Source: JAUUSJ01 sp051880475 (GTDB lineage: Bacteria > Bacillota > Clostridia > Lachnospirales > Lachnospiraceae). Taken from it: a stretch of DNA of 13,685 nucleotides. Made by a program: the position numbers and the translations under genes. Positions within the stretch are counted from its first letter, which is position 1. The number at the start of each line of letters is the position of its first letter. The stretch covers positions 1 through 13,685 of the forward strand of contig JBJEOA010000029.1 in assembly GCA_051880475.1 (NCBI GenBank). Reading direction: 5' to 3'. Under the pieces are notes generated by a model, which saw nothing but the letters and a program-made list of their open reading frames with translations, was not told the origin of the DNA and made no database searches. Shown one piece after another: positions 1-6,476 of this stretch.

Positions 1-53
<53 letters not shown>

Positions 54-81
54 AAATGTGATATCTCTCACAACAAAGATT

Positions 82-110
82 ATTATAAAGGAGATTATAA
101 AAAAAGTCAA
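82..110 (-). promoter_or_regulatory. Sigma-A-type promoter of the tRNA-Phe gene
   Basis: On the minus strand TTGACT (110-105) and a perfect TATAAT (87-82) are separated by exactly 17 nt. Transcription should begin near position 75, about 22 nt before the mature tRNA. A near-consensus promoter so close to a tRNA is typical of stable RNA transcription units. Confidence 0.85.
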
Positions 111-189
111 GTTGTTTTTTTCGAAAAATACAATATTTTCTTGAAAAAATATATAATTAAAAAAATAAATGGTATAACTCTTATATTTT

Positions 190-256
190 TGATGCCAGAG
201 TCAAAAGGTGAATGTCCTATCATACAAGCATGACTAGCTTTTTGACTCTGACATCA
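190..256. repeat. 67-bp inverted-repeat element (MPxSKG-type repeat)
   Basis: The arm TGATGCCAGAGTCAAAA (190-206) is complementary to 240-256 over 17 bp with a single mismatch, leaving a 33-nt loop. It lies downstream of the barstar gene, between it and the tRNA promoter. Neither strand has a clear U-run directly after the stem, so it is not a canonical terminator. A 19-nt stretch at 6310-6328 matches the left arm start (190-208) at 17 positions, which suggests a dispersed family. On the plus strand the arm contains ATG opening a 13-codon frame MPESKGECPIIQA with no ribosome binding site. Confidence 0.75.
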
Positions 257-271
257 TGCTTTTTGCTAAGA

Positions 272-544
272 TTACTGAATTTCAAATATAAGAAAATTAT
301 TTTCCATGGCACTATCTTTTAGAACCTCGATGAAAAGTTTGCTATAGCTTGAGCCGAGCTGCTCTTCCAATAATTCACTATGTTTTAGTATAATAGTAGT
401 TAATTCGCATATATCTGTGAGCATATCATAGAGTGCATCTAGGTTATGTCCATAATAAGTAGGAAAAGAGAGCTGTTTGGCGATATACTTGTGAGACATT
501 TCTCTGTTCGTCATATACTTGGCATCTAAGATAAATTGTCTCAT
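272..544 (-). CDS. Barstar-family ribonuclease inhibitor (immunity protein)
   Basis: This 90-residue protein is the size of barstar (about 89-90). It carries the family's signature block YYGHNLDALYDMLTD at residues 30-44. D36 and D40 match barstar Asp35 and Asp39, which plug the barnase active site. It has no signal peptide, so it should act in the cytoplasm, binding the partner ribonuclease before export and neutralising any that stays inside. The start lies 3 nt after the ribonuclease stop codon. A strong GGGGAGG ribosome binding site lies within the end of the ribonuclease gene, so the two are co-transcribed and probably translationally coupled. The downstream order (toxin first, inhibitor second) means inhibitor supply depends on the same mRNA. 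Family assignment is firm. Specificity for the neighbouring enzyme is inferred from adjacency. Confidence 0.93.
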   Translation of the reverse strand: MRQFILDAKYMTNREMSHKYIAKQLSFPTYYGHNLDALYDMLTDICELTTIILKHSELLEEQLGSSYSKLFIEVLKDSAMENNFLIFEIQ

Positions 545-547
545 TTA

Positions 548-1096
548 TCATTCCTCCCCATAAAGTAAAGTAAATGTCTCATAGTGATCTTCCGTATAGT
601 AGATAAGACCATCATTTGAGAATACAATACGCTTTGCACCTCGTTTATCGGCATACATTGTATCAATATCACATTCTGTATAGGTACGGCCAGCTTTTTT
701 TGGAAGAAGTCCTTCGTAATTGCCAAAACGGTCCCCTCCGATACTTTTTCCCGGTGCGTAAGGCTCTAAAGAACCACCAGTCCAACCAAGTTTTTGTGCC
801 ATTTTCTTTGTGATGAAGTTATTTGGAAGTTGATTATATGTATGAATATAAAGTGCAACTTCATCTTTAGAAGAATAAGAGCCGTTGATATCAATTATTT
901 CATCTGAAGAAACTTCTTCGTCTTCATCTGAGTACGATACGGATTCTGATGATTGGGTTTCTTCCTCAGATTCAGAAATTTCTGTGTTTATATCGTCTTG
1001 TGCTATAAAATTATTGAGAATATCATCAGAACTGCATCCAAAGACGGTAAATATCATTGTCAGAGAAAAAAGTATGGATAATAGTATTTTTTTCAT
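548..1096 (-). CDS. Lipoprotein with C-terminal barnase-type ribonuclease domain
   Basis: The protein has 182 residues from the chosen start. Residues 1-21 are a lipoprotein signal peptide (MKK, a hydrophobic core, then VFG-C21 as lipobox). Residues about 34-68 form a Ser/Glu/Asp-rich linker, and about 69-180 form a barnase/guanyl-specific ribonuclease domain. Barnase residues are all recognisable: K97 (Lys27, in ITKK), E141 (general base Glu73), R152 and R156 (Arg83, Arg87) and H171 (general acid His102, in DHYETF). GKSIGGDRFGN (117-127) is another family block. The enzyme should cleave RNA outside the membrane, tethered by lipid on a flexible acidic arm. I chose the ATG at 1096 because AAAGG precedes it and the signal peptide starts there. 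A longer in-frame TTG at 1207 has no ribosome binding site. The downstream barstar gene completes a toxin-immunity pair. Barnase fold and catalytic set are seen. Surface anchoring and any competitive role are inferred. Confidence 0.93.
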   Translation of the reverse strand: MKKILLSILFSLTMIFTVFGCSSDDILNNFIAQDDINTEISESEEETQSSESVSYSDEDEEVSSDEIIDINGSYSSKDEVALYIHTYNQLPNNFITKKMAQKLGWTGGSLEPYAPGKSIGGDRFGNYEGLLPKKAGRTYTECDIDTMYADKRGAKRIVFSNDGLIYYTEDHYETFTLLYGEE

Positions 1097-1110
1097 AAGA
1101 TTACCTTTTG

Positions 1111-1144
1111 TTCTCAGGATTATGTAAATGATAATCACTGAGAA
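1111..1144. promoter_or_regulatory. Leader hairpin abutting the ribonuclease ribosome binding site
   Basis: TTCTCAGGATTAT (1111-1123) pairs with 1131-1144 over 13 bp with one bulged base (1137) and a 7-nt loop. In the minus-strand mRNA this hairpin ends about 5 nt before the AAAGG ribosome binding site of the ribonuclease gene and 14 nt before its ATG. It could limit ribosome access or protect the leader. As DNA it could also be a palindromic protein-binding site. It is not followed by a U-run, so it is not a terminator. Confidence 0.6.
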
Positions 1145-1223
1145 TATGCAAATCATAAAGTTGAAAGATGACTCGCATAAATCCCTTTCTATTTTTTTTT
1201 CTTTCAACTATTGTACTTTTCAT

Positions 1224-1252
1224 ATTTTAACATAGTTTTTTTTGACTCTCAA
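1224..1252 (-). promoter_or_regulatory. Predicted promoter of the ribonuclease-inhibitor operon
   Basis: On the minus strand TTGAGA (1252-1247) and TAAAAT (1229-1224) are separated by 17 nt. Transcription would start near 1217, giving an untranslated leader of about 120 nt that includes the hairpin at 1111-1144. The boxes are good but not perfect matches, consistent with moderate strength. Confidence 0.6.
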
Positions 1253-1259
1253 GCCGTAA

Positions 1260-1310
1260 TAGTCGTGAAATATAAAGATATCTACCATAGTTATGAAATA
1301 TAAAGAAATC
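1260..1310. repeat. Two 23-nt direct repeats between divergent promoters
   Basis: TAGTCGTGAAATATAAAGAT at 1260 (repeat unit 1260-1282) recurs at 1288-1310 with 20 of 23 positions identical. The start-to-start period is 28 bp. They lie between the -35 box of the ribonuclease operon promoter (1247-1252) and that of the glycerophosphotransferase promoter (1342-1347). This is a plausible place for a regulator shared by the divergent units. The sequence is AT-rich, so chance duplication cannot be excluded. Confidence 0.5.
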
Positions 1311-1341
1311 GTAAAATATTATTGAATTCATAGGTCATTCA

Positions 1342-1370
1342 TTGACTTTTGTACATACTATATTTATAAT
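1342..1370 (+). promoter_or_regulatory. Strong sigma-A-type promoter for the 1441 gene
   Basis: TTGACT (1342-1347) and a perfect TATAAT (1365-1370) are spaced by 17 nt. Transcription should begin near 1377, leaving a leader of about 64 nt. Confidence 0.82.
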
Positions 1371-1395
1371 AATAATATAGATAGGAATAAAAATT

Positions 1396-1412
1396 CGGAA
1401 GTGTCGCTTCCG
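1396..1412 (+). other. Small leader hairpin before the 1441 gene
   Basis: CGGAAG (1396-1401) pairs perfectly with CTTCCG (1407-1412) around a 5-nt loop, about 20 nt into the predicted transcript. No U-run follows, so it is not a terminator. It may stabilise the mRNA 5' end. The GAGG ribosome binding site (1426-1429) lies free of it. Confidence 0.4.
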
Positions 1413-1440
1413 GTAATAGTGGAATGAGGAACATAAGAAG

Positions 1441-2589
1441 ATGAAAAAAATAGGATATTGGCTATATGGAATGTTGTTTCATATCTTTCGTATTCTTTTT
1501 CCTGTGCAGGAGAAAAAAGTGATGCTCTGGATGATTCATGACTGTAAGTTTCAGGGCAATATTCGTTATGTTTACGAAGAGATGAAAAAACGAGACCCAG
1601 AATATAAATTTATAAAAATATCAAAGAGAGCATTATTTCAAACTGAAAAGATAGGAATAGCCAAAGCTTTAAAGACGTTAATTGGAGGGGTAAAACTATT
1701 TATTGGAGTGAATTATCACCTAGCGACGTCAGAATATATTTTGCTAAATGATAATTTCCTTCCTCTTGCTTATATGAATCCAGATAAGAATGTAAAAATT
1801 GCTCAGTTTTGGCATGGAGTCGGAGCGTTTAAGCGCTTTGGGCTTAGCACTGAAACCGACGAGGAAGTTAGGAAGGCTGTCAGAGAGGGAAACCGCCGTG
1901 TAACACATCTCTTTGTCAGTTCTAAACAGATTATTCCTTACTATGAGGAGGCATTTGGAATTGACAAAAGTAGAATTTTTCCTACTGGAATTCCAGTTAC
2001 GGATTTTTATTTTGATGAGAGAAAGAAAAAGTATTCGAGCACAAGATTTTATAAGATTTATCCGGAATTGAGACAGAAGAAGATAGTTTTATATACCCCT
2101 ACTTTTCGTGAGACAGAGGAAGAAAACAATCAAATTTTAAAAAAATTCGATATGAAAAAATTAGTTGATTTCTTAGGAGAAGAATGGGTTGTTTTGATAC
2201 GTTTACATCCACAGATTCGTGGAAGTATGCCAAAACTTCCAAAACGTTGTATCGATATGACGGAATACCAAGATATTAAGGATTTATTTATTGTATCGGA
2301 TGTATTAATTAACGATTATTCTTCCACTGTGGTGGAATATGTGCTTCTTCAAAAACCAATTATTTTATATGCATATGATTTAGAAGAGTACGATAGAGGA
2401 TTTTATAATAGCTATAGAGAAAATGCCCCAGGAATTTTAGCTAAAAATATGAATGAAGTAATCGATGCATTTTCGCAGTTGGATGTGCATACAGAAAGAT
2501 ATCAAAATTTCATAAAGCAGCAGTATGATTATCTCGATAAAAATGCGACAAAACGTATTGTAGACATTTTGACAAAAAAGAAAGCATAA
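1441..2589 (+). CDS. CDP-glycerol glycerophosphotransferase family protein (TagB/TagF-like)
   Basis: This 382-residue protein belongs to the family that transfers glycerol-phosphate (or a related polyol-phosphate) from a CDP-activated donor to a lipid-linked wall polymer on the inner membrane face. The N-terminus (residues 1-33) is a basic/hydrophobic amphipathic segment likely to bind the membrane. Family motifs appear in order: QFWHGVGAFKRFG (122-134, with H125), FVSSKQIIPYYEEAFG (158-173), GIPVTDFYFDE (183-193), YTPTFRE (218-224), RLHP (254-257) and NDYSSTVVEY (291-300). The last is the donor-binding block. Length is that of the single-domain TagB type. The gene stands alone with its own promoter and leader and shares a terminator with the convergent paralogue. 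The acceptor and whether it primes or polymerises cannot be read from sequence. Confidence 0.88.
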   Translation: MKKIGYWLYGMLFHIFRILFPVQEKKVMLWMIHDCKFQGNIRYVYEEMKKRDPEYKFIKISKRALFQTEKIGIAKALKTLIGGVKLFIGVNYHLATSEYILLNDNFLPLAYMNPDKNVKIAQFWHGVGAFKRFGLSTETDEEVRKAVREGNRRVTHLFVSSKQIIPYYEEAFGIDKSRIFPTGIPVTDFYFDERKKKYSSTRFYKIYPELRQKKIVLYTPTFRETEEENNQILKKFDMKKLVDFLGEEWVVLIRLHPQIRGSMPKLPKRCIDMTEYQDIKDLFIVSDVLINDYSSTVVEYVLLQKPIILYAYDLEEYDRGFYNSYRENAPGILAKNMNEVIDAFSQLDVHTERYQNFIKQQYDYLDKNATKRIVDILTKKKA

Positions 2590-2620
2590 TAAGTAAAACT
2601 AATTTACTATGCTTTCTTTT
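2576..2620. terminator. Shared bidirectional rho-independent terminator
   Basis: AAAAGAAAGCATA (2576-2588) pairs with 2608-2620, and an inner GTAAA/TTTAC helix (2593-2597/2603-2607) follows after a small bulge. A 5-nt loop closes the stem. U-rich tracts end the stem on both strands, so it serves both convergent transferase genes. The stop codon of the upstream gene (2587-2589) lies inside the left arm. Confidence 0.85.
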
Positions 2621-2625
2621 TATAT

Positions 2626-4329
2626 TTATTCCAATTTTAAAATTTCTGTTTTGATGAAAGAATAAATTCTCTCTGTACATTTTCCGTCTAATGATTCTAA
2701 ATATTGAGCTTTAAACTGATTTAGATTTAACCCAGATGAATGATCATATAATATTTTAGCTGTATATTCTTGTAGTTCTTTTTGAGTTTTTATGGCAGGT
2801 CCTGGAACAAACTGGTCAAAATCATAGTAAATATCTCGATCTTTTAAATATTCCTCTTTGTCAAAGACATAAAAAAGCATTGGAATATTTAGCAAAGAAG
2901 CTTCAAAGATAACTGAGCTATAATCTGTGATAAGTAAATCTGTCACTAGAAGTAAATCATTGATATTTTCTGGCATATCAGAAAAATCAAGGACTCTATT
3001 TTTCCATTGTTCGCTGAAAGTAAATTTATCTCTTATAAAAGGATGATTTTTCAAAAGTAAAATAGTATCTTCAGGCAAAGATTTCATAAAATTATCAATC
3101 TGGAAGTTTTCCATCGGATAAAAAGCATCTTTATTGCCGTGACCACGAAAAGTTGGGGCAAAAAGAATAATTTTTTTATCGGTAGGAATCTCATATTGTT
3201 CGTAAAGACGTTTTTTTGTTTCCTCCTTTTTTGCATTATCAAAGAGAAAATCTGTTCTTGGAACACCAAATGCACGCATATTTTTCGTAGGGATGGCGTA
3301 TGCCTCTGCGTATATGGGTTCGAGTTTTTGGCTGCTCACGAAAGCATAGTCATACGAGCGATGATTGAGAGAATTCTGCCTTGGCCCTCCAATTTTTCCA
3401 AGACGAGAAAATCCAAAAGTCTTAAATGCTCCACAGGCATGCCAAAGCTGAAGAAGCTTCGTCTCTGGTCTTAGCGTTAAAAAATGTATTTGAGGATAAA
3501 AATCTTCTAAAATAATAACAGAACTTTGTGCCATTTTCTTTGCGATAACCCGAAGCTCAGAAAAACTTAGTTTATCTACTGTTTTTGGATTTACGTATAA
3601 TTCGGTTTTTATATTAGAGTCTTGTTTGAACCTTTGATAAATAAGGTCAAGATTGCTGTTTTTTTCTAGTTTTCTCTCAGATAAAAAAAGAACTTGATTT
3701 TTAATTACTGGTTTTAATTTTTCTTTTTCGTAGCATTGATTTAAGTAGGCTGTCTTCCACTCTCTTGGGCTATAGCTTCGATTGCACGCTTTTTTTACAA
3801 TCGTATTAGCGTGAAAAAAAATTGCTTTTTTTCCAGACTTTATCGTATTATCTCCCGTATCTAGCTGCCGAATCCCCTTTGTCGCCAAAACTCCGTCTAG
3901 GAGAAGTAGGGGAAGCATTAGGGTACATCCAGCGAAGGCAACATTGTCAATGCAGTTTTTTAAGAGAGAGTACTCTGTTTTTGGTCTGTCAAAGAGAGAT
4001 GCCTCGTAGTGATAAACGGGAAAGAGCTTCGTTGTCGCATAAGCCCTCTCAATCTCAAAGCGAAGACGAACGGTATCCTCTTTGGCGCCATGCAAAAAGA
4101 CATAAGGTAACTCTATCTTTTGTTGGCAGATAACAAAGAAATCTTTTGTATTTTCATTCCACTTTAAGTCTGTGTGACAGACAATTCTTCTATCTTCTTT
4201 TCCCGACTCAAAAATTGCAACGAGTCGAACTTTTTCTTTTCTTTCTAAATCATATAATTTTATCTTAAGTTGGATAAGCAATAATTTATTTTTTTGTTTA
4301 ATATTTTCTTTTAAAATATCGTATTTCAT
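2626..4329 (-). CDS. CDP-glycerol glycerophosphotransferase family protein, long form
   Basis: From the chosen start the protein has 567 residues. About 270 N-terminal residues precede a C-terminal transferase domain with the same motifs as the 1441 gene: QLWHACGAFKTFG (294-306, H297), FVSSQKLEPIYAEAY (330-344), FGVPRTDFLFD (354-364), FAPTFRG (390-396), TDYSSVIFEAS (468-478) and PGPA (509-512). PGPA is a common element of full-length members that the shorter gene lacks. Residues 130-149 (VAFAGCTLMLPLLLLDGVLA) are strongly hydrophobic and may insert into the membrane. The ATG at 4329 is preferred because GGAGGAG lies just upstream. ATGs at 4347 and 4392 are in frame but poorly served. The N-terminal region resembles accessory domains of TagF-like polymerases only in position, and I do not recognise it further. 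Role: addition of polyol-phosphate units to a surface polymer. Confidence 0.87.
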   Translation of the reverse strand: MKYDILKENIKQKNKLLLIQLKIKLYDLERKEKVRLVAIFESGKEDRRIVCHTDLKWNENTKDFFVICQQKIELPYVFLHGAKEDTVRLRFEIERAYATTKLFPVYHYEASLFDRPKTEYSLLKNCIDNVAFAGCTLMLPLLLLDGVLATKGIRQLDTGDNTIKSGKKAIFFHANTIVKKACNRSYSPREWKTAYLNQCYEKEKLKPVIKNQVLFLSERKLEKNSNLDLIYQRFKQDSNIKTELYVNPKTVDKLSFSELRVIAKKMAQSSVIILEDFYPQIHFLTLRPETKLLQLWHACGAFKTFGFSRLGKIGGPRQNSLNHRSYDYAFVSSQKLEPIYAEAYAIPTKNMRAFGVPRTDFLFDNAKKEETKKRLYEQYEIPTDKKIILFAPTFRGHGNKDAFYPMENFQIDNFMKSLPEDTILLLKNHPFIRDKFTFSEQWKNRVLDFSDMPENINDLLLVTDLLITDYSSVIFEASLLNIPMLFYVFDKEEYLKDRDIYYDFDQFVPGPAIKTQKELQEYTAKILYDHSSGLNLNQFKAQYLESLDGKCTERIYSFIKTEILKLE

Positions 4330-4423
4330 TTGAATTTTCTCCTCCATAATAGGCGGTATCCTACTCTGGACAATAGTTATTTTGGCCAGCATAGAAATAT
4401 CAAGTTGTTTGTATAGGTTTTGC

Positions 4424-4452
4424 TTGTTCCCTAGATGATTTCATTATATAAT
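4424..4452 (+). promoter_or_regulatory. Predicted promoter of the radical SAM gene
   Basis: TTGTTC (4424-4429) and a perfect TATAAT (4447-4452) are 17 nt apart, with a start expected near 4459. The -10 shares bases with the minus-strand promoter in the palindrome CATTATATAATG (4442-4453). Confidence 0.5.
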
Positions 4453-4472
4453 GAATATGTTTGCTGCGTCAA
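4443..4472 (-). promoter_or_regulatory. Predicted promoter of the long glycerophosphotransferase gene
   Basis: On the minus strand TTGACG (4472-4467) and TATAAT (4448-4443) are 18 nt apart. Transcription would start near 4436, giving a leader of about 107 nt. It overlaps the plus-strand promoter, so the two can hardly be occupied by polymerase at once. Confidence 0.6.
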
Positions 4473-4537
4473 TGCAAACGGTTTACTAAGTTTTGTATAG
4501 GAATAATGATAAAAATAATGATAGAAATGGAGATTTA

Positions 4538-6283
4538 ATGAAAGTATTATTAGTTGCGATTAACGCAAAATATATTCACTCTAATTTAGCAGTATATAGT
4601 TTGCAAAAATATGCCTTAGAAAAGAAAAAAGTAAAACATAATATTTTAATAAAAGAATACACAATCAATCAGTTTGAGACGGATATATTGCGAGATATTT
4701 ATCTGGAAAAAGCAGATTTAGTTGTATTTTCTTGCTATATATGGAATATTGAGTATGTAAGACGGATTGCAGGTGAGCTAAAAACGGTGGCATGCAATAC
4801 AAAGATTTGGGTAGGAGGTCCGGAAGTTTCGTATGACGCGAGAGAAGTTTTAGAAAAATACCCATTTATTGATTTGGTAATATGTGGAGAGGGAGAGGAG
4901 ACTTTCTCGAAACTGTTATTAGGAGAAGAGAAAGAGCAAATTTCAGGAATTGTGTATAGAAAAGAAGAAAATATGGAAATAATCGAAAATCCACAGCAAA
5001 AATGTATGGATATGGATGAGATTCCGTTTGTCTATGATGACCTCAAAAAATTTGAGCATAAAATTTTATATTATGAGACGAGCAGAGGATGCCCATTTTC
5101 TTGTAGTTATTGTTTATCTTCTATCGATAAAACAGTTCGATTTCGCTCATTTTCTCTCGTAAAAAAGGAACTTCAATTTTTCTTAGATAATAAAGTAAAA
5201 CAAGTGAAATTTGTAGATAGGACTTTTAATTGTAAAAAGAAACATGCGATGGACATTTGGACGTATTTAAGAGAGAATGACAATGGAATCACAAATTTTC
5301 ATTTTGAGGTATCCGCCGATTTATTTGACGAGGAAGAACTTGCACTTCTCTCCACATTACGCCCAGGATTAATTCAACTTGAAATTGGCGTACAATCGAC
5401 AAATGCGAAGACTATTGAGGCAATTCGAAGAAAGATGGATTTGGAAAAATTAGAAAAAAATGTTATGAAAATCCACGAGATAAAAAATATGCACCAGCAT
5501 TTGGATTTGATTGCGGGACTTCCGTATGAAGATTATGAGACATTTAAAAAATCATTTGATGATATTTATCGAATGAAACCACAGCAGTTGCAGCTTGGAT
5601 TTTTAAAAGTATTAAAAGGCTCCTATATGCATGAGATGGCAAAAGACTATGGACTTGTCTATCAGAGTAATCCTGTCTATGAAGTTTACCATACGAAGTG
5701 GATTTCTTATGATGAAATTTTAGAGCTGAAGGCTGTAGAGGAGATGGTGGAGGTTTATTATAATAGTAATCAGTTTTTCTATTCCCTCTCTTATCTACAG
5801 CGAGAGTATGATAGACCATTTCAGCTTTTTAAAGATTTGGCAGATTACTATGAAAAAGAAAAACTAAGAGATAGAAATCATAATCGAATTGCCAGATACG
5901 AAATTTTGATGCAATTTGCTTTCGAAAAATGGGGTGAGGAGAGACAAGATTTTAAAGAAATTTTGCTTTACGACCTCTATCTAAGAGAAAATCTAAAGTC
6001 AAGACCAGAGTGGGCGACAGATATTAGCAAGTATAAAAAAATGTATTTGAATTTCTTTAAGTCGGAGGAAAAAGTTTGCTCCTATCTTAAAGTAGAAGGA
6101 GAGTATGATTCCAAAAAGGCCGCAAGAAAATATCATATTGAACCGTTTTCGGTGGATATTCCAAGTCTCTGTCTTAGAGGGGAGAGAATTGAGAAAAAGC
6201 AATATATTTTATTTGATTATGATGCAAAAAGCCCTCTGACGGGGGAGGCTAAAGCGATAGAGGTAGATATGGATAATTGTTGA
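4538..6283 (+). CDS. B12-binding-domain radical SAM protein (DUF4080 type)
   Basis: This is a 581-residue protein. Residues 1-130 form a Rossmann-like cobalamin-binding-type domain (MKVLLVAINAKYIHSN; WVGGPEVSYD 91-100; CGEGEETF 116-123). Residues about 178-380 are the radical SAM core, with the cluster motif C185-x3-C189-x2-C192 in SRGCPFSCSYC. The C-terminal part matches my recollection of DUF4080, which occurs in this clostridial family. No DxHxxG cobalamin-ligating motif is visible, so cobalamin may bind base-off without a protein histidine, or not at all. Such enzymes use a 4Fe-4S cluster and S-adenosylmethionine to start radical chemistry, often methyl transfer. The substrate is unknown. 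The ATG at 4538 has TGGAG just upstream. A TTG 15 codons earlier lacks one. It is divergent from the transferase gene and stands alone. Confidence 0.87.
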   Translation: MKVLLVAINAKYIHSNLAVYSLQKYALEKKKVKHNILIKEYTINQFETDILRDIYLEKADLVVFSCYIWNIEYVRRIAGELKTVACNTKIWVGGPEVSYDAREVLEKYPFIDLVICGEGEETFSKLLLGEEKEQISGIVYRKEENMEIIENPQQKCMDMDEIPFVYDDLKKFEHKILYYETSRGCPFSCSYCLSSIDKTVRFRSFSLVKKELQFFLDNKVKQVKFVDRTFNCKKKHAMDIWTYLRENDNGITNFHFEVSADLFDEEELALLSTLRPGLIQLEIGVQSTNAKTIEAIRRKMDLEKLEKNVMKIHEIKNMHQHLDLIAGLPYEDYETFKKSFDDIYRMKPQQLQLGFLKVLKGSYMHEMAKDYGLVYQSNPVYEVYHTKWISYDEILELKAVEEMVEVYYNSNQFFYSLSYLQREYDRPFQLFKDLADYYEKEKLRDRNHNRIARYEILMQFAFEKWGEERQDFKEILLYDLYLRENLKSRPEWATDISKYKKMYLNFFKSEEKVCSYLKVEGEYDSKKAARKYHIEPFSVDIPSLCLRGERIEKKQYILFDYDAKSPLTGEAKAIEVDMDNC

Positions 6284-6309
6284 GTCTATTATAAAACTTA
6301 TTCATATTA

Positions 6310-6328
6310 TGATGCCAAAATCAAAAGG
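6310..6328 (+). repeat. Half copy of the MPxSKG-type repeat arm
   Basis: TGATGCCAAAATCAAAAGG matches 190-208 at 17 of 19 positions, but no complementary second arm follows. An ATG here opens a 20-codon basic frame (MMPKSKGSFTRWMRRWYANL) without a ribosome binding site. It is probably a decayed copy of the element near the left end. Confidence 0.5.
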
Positions 6329-6389
6329 AAGTTTCACTAGGTGGATGAGAAGATGGTACGCAAACTTATAATAGAAATAGGAAAATATC

Positions 6390-6418
6390 TTTACAATCTA
6401 AATCGAAAGCATTAAAAT
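6390..6418 (+). promoter_or_regulatory. Predicted promoter of the 6477-7605 and downstream genes
   Basis: TTTACA (6390-6395) and TAAAAT (6413-6418) are separated by 17 nt, with a start expected near 6425. No better promoter is seen before the aminotransferase, so this may drive the small membrane peptide, the AIR-synthase-related gene, the Lrp gene and the aminotransferase. Confidence 0.55.
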
Positions 6419-6422
6419 AAAC

Positions 6423-6446
6423 AAAGCAAGGGATTATCCTTGTTTT
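6423..6446 (+). other. Stem-loop at the predicted 5' end of the transcript
   Basis: AAAGCAAGG (6423-6431) pairs with CCTTGTTTT (6438-6446), using one G:U pair, around a 6-nt loop. It has a terminator-like T-run but a weak stem, and lies almost at the predicted start site. It is either a leftover terminator for the radical SAM gene or a 5' stabilising hairpin. Confidence 0.4.
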
Positions 6447-6476
6447 ATGTTGAGAATATGAGGGAGGAAAATAATT

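Noticed and set aside
190..256. Inverted repeat as terminator of barstar
   Set aside because: On the minus strand the stem is followed by AAAATATAAG rather than a U-run, so a classical terminator is not supported. I list it as a repeat.
548..1207. Longer 219-residue ribonuclease from a TTG at 1207
   Set aside because: No ribosome binding site precedes the TTG. It would put 37 residues, including an extra hydrophobic stretch, before a perfect lipoprotein signal peptide that starts at 1096 with its own AAAGG site.
4330..4392. Upstream ATGs of the long glycerophosphotransferase (4392, 4347)
   Set aside because: Neither has a good ribosome binding site at proper distance. GGAGGAG precedes the ATG at 4329 at ideal spacing.
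4493..4537. TTG extension of the radical SAM gene
   Set aside because: The added 15 residues are Asn/Asp-rich low complexity with no ribosome binding site. The ATG at 4538 begins the usual MKVLLVAINA start.
6309..6371. 20-codon basic peptide MMPKSKGSFTRWMRRWYANL
   Set aside because: There is no ribosome binding site, and its first codons belong to a repeated element seen elsewhere, so it is more likely repeat sequence than a gene.
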